This document shows positions 57,866-64,000 of a DNA stretch of 64,000 nt, one piece after another (the stretch's first letter is position 1; each line of letters begins with the position of its first letter). Made by a program: the position numbers and the translations under genes. The notes beneath the pieces were generated by a model that was given only the letters and a program-made list of their open reading frames with translations, was not told where the DNA came from and ran no database searches. The stretch lies in the NCBI GenBank assembly GCA_947624045.1, contig CANQIL010000004.1, positions 1 to 64,000 on the forward strand, written 5' to 3'. Source of the DNA: an uncultured Bacilli bacterium (lineage in GTDB: Bacteria; Bacillota_I; Bacilli_A; RF39; UBA660).

Positions 57866-59416
57866 ATGAGAATGCATGATTTAATTATTCATTTTGGAAA
57901 AGGAATTGTGTTTGAAAATTATAGTAGAATAGTAGAAGAATTTAAGGACTACGATAAAATTACTAAAGTAAAAATGCTAGATGAAATTTATAATGTTTAT
58001 GATAATCCTGATAATATTATTGATATTTGTACAACTAAGGAACTAAAATATTTAAAAAAGGTATTAAATAATGAAATACCAGAAAGTTCTAAAAGCTTTT
58101 TAGTAGAAGATGAATATGAATGGGAAGTAAGAAATTTACGAAGTAAATTTTTACTTGATTTTGAAAAGAATATTCCTGAAGAGGTAATTGATAAGGTAAA
58201 AGAAGCCTTAAAAAAAGTAAATTGGACAGAAAAGAAAGAGATAGATGAATTAAATGAATTGCTTGTAGTATATTGTAAAATACAGGGTACAGCATTATTA
58301 ACTACAGTTTGTGAATATGCTAGTGCTATAAGTGGAATAGATACGCAAAAAATATGGGAGCATATGCTAGATAATAAATTATTTAACTACTATGTGTTTA
58401 TTACTGGTGAAAATATAGAGGGACTAGGAAAAGATATCCCTATAGCAATCTATCAAGATTACTTAAATATACAAGATGAAATTAGAAAACAAAGGGAAAA
58501 ACAAGGATTAGCTGGAACTATCCAAATAAGTCAAAAAATGGTTAAAACATTATTTTATAATGACTTTGATATAAATAATCCTAAGATTAAAAAATTATTA
58601 GATGAAATAAAACAATTACCATTTAATTATTATCAAGCTTTAGAAATGATTAAAGAATATGCTATGCTTAATAAAAAAAGAGATTCTTTAAAAGAAACAA
58701 TTCAAAATGCCTATTACTTAAAAAATATGGACTTAACAGAGCTTTTTAAAACTCTAGATGCCGCTATGGATGAGATGCCATCCGGAGTATTAAACGGTAT
58801 GTCGCCAAATCAAATTAAAAAAATAGAAACTGAAAAAGTAAATATGCAAATTAATAAAACAAAAAGATATGTAAAACAAGAAAATGCTTGTTTATCACAA
58901 AAAGATGCCGACTTATTTTATAAAATATACTTTGCTTTATTAGAATTTACTAATAAAAAATATAAAATAAACAATAATATAAAAATTTATAAACAAGAGG
59001 GTATTAATCCTTATGATATTACCGATATAATTGATAAATATTGGGAAAATAAAGAACAAATTACAGTGGAATTTTGTAAGAATAATCCTTTTAAATTTAC
59101 TGAAGAAGAATTAAAACTTGCTTCTGAATTTAAAAAAGGAAAAAGAAGTATGTTTATTATTTGTAAGTATGAATTAGAATATACAGCTTTTATGGAATTA
59201 GATAGAATATATATGATAAAGGGAATTAATGCTAATATAGATGAAATTATTCCATATAATACATTACCAAAAGCAGTTATTACTTCAATTATTCCTTTTA
59301 AAGATAATTTAATATATGATGGTATCTTATCTGAATTTTCTATTAACTTAGGTATTAATTTAGAAAAAGCAATTGAAAATGAATATAATTCAATGATGAA
59401 GTATTATCACTTATGA
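57866..59416 (+). CDS. Hypothetical protein of unrecognised family (about 516 aa)
   Basis: Long uninterrupted ORF; RBS GGTAGGAG; no domain recognised by eye. Confidence 0.6.
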   Translation: MRMHDLIIHFGKGIVFENYSRIVEEFKDYDKITKVKMLDEIYNVYDNPDNIIDICTTKELKYLKKVLNNEIPESSKSFLVEDEYEWEVRNLRSKFLLDFEKNIPEEVIDKVKEALKKVNWTEKKEIDELNELLVVYCKIQGTALLTTVCEYASAISGIDTQKIWEHMLDNKLFNYYVFITGENIEGLGKDIPIAIYQDYLNIQDEIRKQREKQGLAGTIQISQKMVKTLFYNDFDINNPKIKKLLDEIKQLPFNYYQALEMIKEYAMLNKKRDSLKETIQNAYYLKNMDLTELFKTLDAAMDEMPSGVLNGMSPNQIKKIETEKVNMQINKTKRYVKQENACLSQKDADLFYKIYFALLEFTNKKYKINNNIKIYKQEGINPYDITDIIDKYWENKEQITVEFCKNNPFKFTEEELKLASEFKKGKRSMFIICKYELEYTAFMELDRIYMIKGINANIDEIIPYNTLPKAVITSIIPFKDNLIYDGILSEFSINLGINLEKAIENEYNSMMKYYHL

Positions 59417-59502
59417 TTTCCTTAAAATTAATGATTATCTTGCAATATTGTGGTAAAATAAGTGTAGTAAAAGATACAAAAATACAGGAGGAAAGTAATA
59501 TT

Positions 59503-60243
59503 ATGGAAATAAGTAAAATTAAGAATGCTTTAATAGAACAAAGGAATATGAATTTATCTGGTAATCTATATCATAAAACGCAATTAGAATTTGCTTATAA
59601 TAGTAATCATATGGAAGGCTCTACCATAACATTAGATGAAACAGCAAGTATTTATGATACAGGAACGATTCTAGCAAGTGGTGATAAAGTTATAGTATTA
59701 AAAGATGCTAATGAGACGAAAAATCATTTTACTTTATTTAAATTTATGTTAGATAGTATTGATGATAAGCTTTCTGAAAGTATGATAAAAAAATTTCATT
59801 TTCTTTTGAAAGATGGGACACTTATTGATAGTGAAAGAGAATGGTTTAATGTTGGAGAGTATAAAAAGAAAAAGAATTTTGTTGGTAATATCGTAACATC
59901 TTTACCAAGTGAAGTTGATAATGATATGAAGAATTTATTAGAATGGTATGATAAAATACCTAATAAAACATTAGAAGATATTATTGAATTTCATGTTAGA
60001 TTTGAACGTATTCATCCTTTTCAAGATGGAAATGGAAGAGTTGGAAGAATAATAATGTTTAGAGAATGCCTATATAATAATATAATGCCATTTATTATTG
60101 ATGATAGAAATAAAGATTTCTATATAAGAGGGATAAAAGAATATCAAACAAAGGGTAATAAAGGTTACTTAATAGATACTTGTCTAAATAGTCAAGATAA
60201 TTATGAGAATTTGGTTAGCTTCTTTCTAGAAGATGATAAATAA
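59503..60243 (+). CDS. Fic family protein
   Basis: Fic motif IHPFQDGNGRVGRIIMFRECL; N-terminal YNSNHMEGSTITLDET; start with AGGAGG upstream. Confidence 0.92.
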   Translation: MEISKIKNALIEQRNMNLSGNLYHKTQLEFAYNSNHMEGSTITLDETASIYDTGTILASGDKVIVLKDANETKNHFTLFKFMLDSIDDKLSESMIKKFHFLLKDGTLIDSEREWFNVGEYKKKKNFVGNIVTSLPSEVDNDMKNLLEWYDKIPNKTLEDIIEFHVRFERIHPFQDGNGRVGRIIMFRECLYNNIMPFIIDDRNKDFYIRGIKEYQTKGNKGYLIDTCLNSQDNYENLVSFFLEDDK

Positions 60244-60270
60244 TTTTAATATTTTGGAGTAGCAAGTTTT

Positions 60271-60472
60271 ATGAATAATAATTTAAGTGAAGAAGAAATT
60301 CAAGAAAAAATAATGGCTTAAGCTGGTATGCCGTTAACAGAAGAAATTAAAAAAAGCTTTATAATTGTATTACTGGTAAATCTACTTTAGATAAAGAAAG
60401 AAAAAGATTATTGAGAAGTATAGGAAGATTTATAAATAACCAATGCACTTTGGAGGATTACTTAAAAATATG
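60271..60472 (+). pseudogene. Decayed small ORF downstream of fic (VbhA-like antitoxin remnant?)
   Basis: MNNNLSEEEIQEKIMA*AGMPLTEEIKK(frameshift)KLYNCITGKSTLDKERKRLLRSIGRFINNQCTLEDYLKI*: in-frame TAA at 60319 and a frameshift in an A-tract near 60350. Confidence 0.5.
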
Positions 60473-60982
60473 AATGAATTTGAAATTATGAATTTAATGA
60501 ATGATATTAAATATGGCTGGGTAGATAAAGATAAAAATAAACATAGTGAAGATGATGATAATTTTATAAATAATTATGTATTACAAAGTCCTAAAGAATT
60601 AATTGAAAGTAGGCTTGGTGTATGTTGGGACCAAGTAGAATTAGAAAGATATTATTTTAAAGAAAGTGGTTATGATGTAAAAACATATTTTATTGTATAT
60701 TATGATGATAATAAATGTCCTACACATACTTTTTTGACTTTTAGTAAAAATAACTTATATTATTGGTTTGAACATTCTTGGGAAAAATTAAGAGGTATAC
60801 ATGAATATAAAACAGAAAAAGAATTATTATTAGATGTTAAAAATAAATTTATTAAATATGAATTAGATAATAATTATATAATAGATAATCTTGAATTATA
60901 TAAATATGAAAAACCTAAGTATCATATAAATGTAGAAGAATTTTATAGATATTGTGAATCAGGAATAAACATAATCCTATAA
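60470..60982 (+). CDS. Transglutaminase/papain-fold-like protein
   Basis: RLGVCWDQVELERYYFKESGYDVKTYFIVYYDDNKCPTHTFLTF: Cys...His arrangement resembling transglutaminase-like cores. Confidence 0.5.
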   Translation: MNEFEIMNLMNDIKYGWVDKDKNKHSEDDDNFINNYVLQSPKELIESRLGVCWDQVELERYYFKESGYDVKTYFIVYYDDNKCPTHTFLTFSKNNLYYWFEHSWEKLRGIHEYKTEKELLLDVKNKFIKYELDNNYIIDNLELYKYEKPKYHINVEEFYRYCESGINIIL

Positions 60983-61015
60983 TTTTTAAAACATAAAAAT
61001 TATAGGATATTTTTC
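60974..61015 (+). terminator. Rho-independent terminator
   Basis: 14-bp perfect stem ATCCTATAATTTTT / AAAAATTATAGGAT followed by ATTTTTC. Confidence 0.7.
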
Positions 61016-61080
61016 TTTACACTGGGTATCTTATATGATACAATTATATAAACTTATTAAAAGTATGAAAGGAGATTAAT

Positions 61081-62277
61081 ATGTATGCACCCAAATTTGA
61101 TAAATTATTAAGAATATATGATGGGAAAAATGATTTGAATACTCGTTATGAATGTAATGAAGTTAAAGAAAGAATATTAAAATTATTTGATACATTAAGT
61201 AAAATAAAACCTATAGATGATGAAAAAAGAATATTATATTTTAGTGTTAAAAAAGGTAGTATAAAAGATTTTGGTAATTTTAATAAATTAAAAGAGCAAG
61301 GAGAATTTACAAGTTATGAAGAATTTGTAGATTACTTTAATAGCCTTTATACGGAAGATGAATATTGGTATAGATTAACAAGTGTTAGAAATGAAGAATA
61401 TTATGTTTTATGTATAAATAATAAATGTATTTTAAATGTAGATATGAAAGGTGAAGATGATTTTCAAGATGTAGAACTTGTTAAGTTAATAGATTTTTTG
61501 ATAAAAAAAGTTGATGAATGTATTAAGAAATTAGAAAAAGGTACTTATAATACTTATATTAGTAAAAATTTACCTTATCAAAATAGATATGGAACTATTA
61601 AAAGAAGTGATTATTGGTTAGTTAATCCTTTAGTTAAAGAAAAATTTATGAGTGAATTATCTTTAGAGGAAATAGCTTATTTTAATGAGAAAGCAAAAGA
61701 AAAAACTAATAAAAGAATAAAAGATATGACAGCTTCAAAATATTTTAAATGTGCAAGATTAGCTTATGAAAGTCTTAATTATGATACAGCTAATTTAGAT
61801 GATAAAGATTTATATTTAAGATATTCAGGTGGTGGATATGGGGATTTGGGTAAAATTAATATTAATAGTGTTAGGGAATTTGAAGAATGGTTTAAAAAAG
61901 ATAAAGTTGGGGGACATCCTTGGGAAATAATAATGGGTGCATCTTTAACAAGAATTAACTTATATGTTTTACATGATGAAAATGGATATTATTTAGCTTT
62001 AGATGGACGTAGAATTTTAAGAATGATTGAGTTAGTAAAAATATATTTAGCTTTAGAAAAGAATAATGTGCCAATAGAAATTAGAAATATTGATATTATA
62101 AAGAAAGCTATTAATGGAGATGATTATTTAGGGATTGTGCCTCGCTATAATTTCCTAGTTTATTGTAATAGCTATTTTAAGAAGAATGCTCCGGAAGAAT
62201 TTATTTATTTGGATGATATGAAACTTGTAAAATATGTAGAGTGGGAAGAATTAGAAAATATAGAATTATTAAAATAG
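61081..62277 (+). CDS. Hypothetical protein
   Basis: 398-aa ORF with a strong RBS (AAAGGAG); no family recognised by eye. Confidence 0.55.
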   Translation: MYAPKFDKLLRIYDGKNDLNTRYECNEVKERILKLFDTLSKIKPIDDEKRILYFSVKKGSIKDFGNFNKLKEQGEFTSYEEFVDYFNSLYTEDEYWYRLTSVRNEEYYVLCINNKCILNVDMKGEDDFQDVELVKLIDFLIKKVDECIKKLEKGTYNTYISKNLPYQNRYGTIKRSDYWLVNPLVKEKFMSELSLEEIAYFNEKAKEKTNKRIKDMTASKYFKCARLAYESLNYDTANLDDKDLYLRYSGGGYGDLGKININSVREFEEWFKKDKVGGHPWEIIMGASLTRINLYVLHDENGYYLALDGRRILRMIELVKIYLALEKNNVPIEIRNIDIIKKAINGDDYLGIVPRYNFLVYCNSYFKKNAPEEFIYLDDMKLVKYVEWEELENIELLK

Positions 62278-62331
62278 ATAGTATTTTGAAAATAATGTTG
62301 ATTTTGTAAGGGTAGAGGAGGATGATTTTAA

Positions 62332-64000
62332 ATGAAAAGAATACCTTATGGAATAATAAATTATGAAAGATTAATTAGAGAAAACTATATATATGTAGAT
62401 AAGACAATGTACTTAGAAAAATTAGAAAATGTAAGTAATGCGGTATTTTATTTTAGACCTAGAGTTTTTGGAAAAAGTTTATTTACTAATATGATGAGTT
62501 ATTACTATGATATTAATAGTAAAGATTTGTTTGATAGTTTGTTTAAAGATACTTGTGTTTATGAGAATCCAACAAAAGAGAAAAATAGTTATTATGTTTT
62601 GAAATTTGATTTTTCGGCAATAGAAAGTGCTGATAAAAGTAATAAAGAATTAGCCGTTGCTTTTAAAGATAAAGTGATATCAGGAATAAAGGGTTTTAAT
62701 AATCAGTATGATACTAACATTATAGTTGATGAAAGTAAGGATACTGCTAAAATTTTAGATAGTTTCATTAGGCAATTTCAAGCTTTAAAATTAAATCATA
62801 AAATATATATAATAATTGATGAATACGATAATTTTTTAAATTATATTTTAGAGGGAAGTGCGTATAGATTTAAGAGTGTAGTAGAAGATGAAAGAATATT
62901 AAAAAAATTTTATGAGGCTGTTAAAATCTATATTGAAAAAGGCATAATAGGGCGTTTTTTCGCAACAGGTATTTGTTCTATAACATTTGATTCTATAAAG
63001 ACAAGTTTTAATATAGCTAAAGATTTATCATTTGATTTAGAATTTAATTCTATGGCAGGACTTACTGACAAAGAAGTAAGGGAATTATTAGAAAAAATAG
63101 TAGATGAAAAAGATAGAGATAATATCTATAACTTAATGGTTAGAAATTATGGTGGTTATTCATTTAATAAAAATGCATCTGAGAAAGTATTTAATACTAC
63201 ATTAATAATGTATTTATTAAATTATTATGAAAGATTTAAAGATGTTCCTGATAAAATGGAGGATAAAAATGTAGTTAGTAATTATCATAAAATTGAGCAT
63301 TTCTTAAAATTAAAAAATAATGAAATTTATAAAGATATTTTAGATAAGTTATTAAAATCAAATGAAATAGTTGGGCAGTTAGTGACAGATTTTAACTTAT
63401 TAATTGATTTGAATGAAAATGATTTGATAAGTTTACTTTATTATTTTGGCTATTTAACAATAAAAGAATACGATTCAGTTAAAGATAAAATGATATTTAA
63501 AATACCAAATGAAGTAATAAAGGAAACTTATAATGATTACTTTATTAAAATATTAAATAAAATGAAAATAACTATAGATAATAAAAGGATGGAAGCTATT
63601 TTCAATGAAACAATATTATCAAGTAAAATTACAGAATTAAGTGAATATGTAAGTGACTTATTAAAAAGTACAGATAATAGAATCTTTATGAAATTTGATG
63701 AAAAATACATACAAGTAATATATTTTTTCTTATTGATGAGGAATAATTATTTTGATATTTATACAGAATATCCTAGTAGTTATGGTTATATAGATATTTA
63801 CTTACAAAGTAAAAATGAATTGATGAAGAAAAATATTATAATAGAACTAAAATATATAAAGAAGCAAGATTATACTGATAAACTTCTAGAAGAAAAAAGA
63901 AAAGAAGCTAAAGAACAATTACTTAACTACAGTAAAGATGAAAGATTAGGGGATGTATGTAGATATTTAGTAGTCTTTGTAGGTAATGATTTAAAAATAT
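62332..64000 (+). CDS. AAA-ATPase-like / DUF1703 (PD-(D/E)XK-like) protein, truncated by window end
   Basis: MKRIPYGIINYERLIRENYIYVDKTMYLEKLENVSNAVFYFRPRVFGKSLFTNMMSYY; IIIDEYDNFLN; C-terminal IIIELKYIKKQDYTDKLLEEKRKEAKEQLLNYSKDERLGDVCRYLVVFVG. No stop before 64000. Confidence 0.88.
   Translation, partial: MKRIPYGIINYERLIRENYIYVDKTMYLEKLENVSNAVFYFRPRVFGKSLFTNMMSYYYDINSKDLFDSLFKDTCVYENPTKEKNSYYVLKFDFSAIESADKSNKELAVAFKDKVISGIKGFNNQYDTNIIVDESKDTAKILDSFIRQFQALKLNHKIYIIIDEYDNFLNYILEGSAYRFKSVVEDERILKKFYEAVKIYIEKGIIGRFFATGICSITFDSIKTSFNIAKDLSFDLEFNSMAGLTDKEVRELLEKIVDEKDRDNIYNLMVRNYGGYSFNKNASEKVFNTTLIMYLLNYYERFKDVPDKMEDKNVVSNYHKIEHFLKLKNNEIYKDILDKLLKSNEIVGQLVTDFNLLIDLNENDLISLLYYFGYLTIKEYDSVKDKMIFKIPNEVIKETYNDYFIKILNKMKITIDNKRMEAIFNETILSSKITELSEYVSDLLKSTDNRIFMKFDEKYIQVIYFFLLMRNNYFDIYTEYPSSYGYIDIYLQSKNELMKKNIIIELKYIKKQDYTDKLLEEKRKEAKEQLLNYSKDERLGDVCRYLVVFVGNDLKI

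Overview
Very AT-rich, Firmicutes/Mycoplasmatota-like chromosomal window; taxonomy is a guess from composition and gene content. About 45 kb (5.6-51.9 kb) is surface-polysaccharide biosynthesis. One Wzc-type BY-kinase/CpsB phosphatase pair is followed by three separate Wzx/Wzy-type loci. Each locus has its own initiating sugar transferase, flippase and polymerase: locus 1 on the minus strand at 7.9-19.2 kb, locus 2 on the minus strand at 20.4-31.4 kb, and locus 3 on the plus strand at 37.1-51.8 kb. Loci 2 and 3 diverge from a 5.6 kb segment that carries a VanZ-like gene and three tandem large serine recombinases. That segment is bounded by a perfect 25-bp inverted repeat placed just upstream of the two sugar-transferase start codons, and a strong promoter points out of its locus-3 end. 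The most interesting hypothesis is a recombinase-driven promoter-inversion switch between capsule loci. Locus 1 also encodes what looks like a non-canonical CMP-ulosonate (Kdo-like) pathway. It uses an HMGL-type aldolase with no KdsA, plus RpiB-, KdsC- and KdsB-like proteins, and a GT52 transferase. The left flank has a TnpB with a candidate omega-RNA and a palindromic operator in its promoter, a candidate type I toxin-antitoxin locus, an XRE regulator, and tRNA-Gln(CUG) next to gltX. The right flank (52-64 kb) is an accessory island: IS91 remnant, decayed Cys-repeat secreted protein, KAP NTPase, DUF4143 ATPase, HipA-like kinase, an orphan 523-aa family, Fic with a decayed partner ORF, a transglutaminase-like protein, and an AAA-ATPase/DUF1703 protein cut by the window end. 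All functional calls come from reading motifs by eye; no database search was run.
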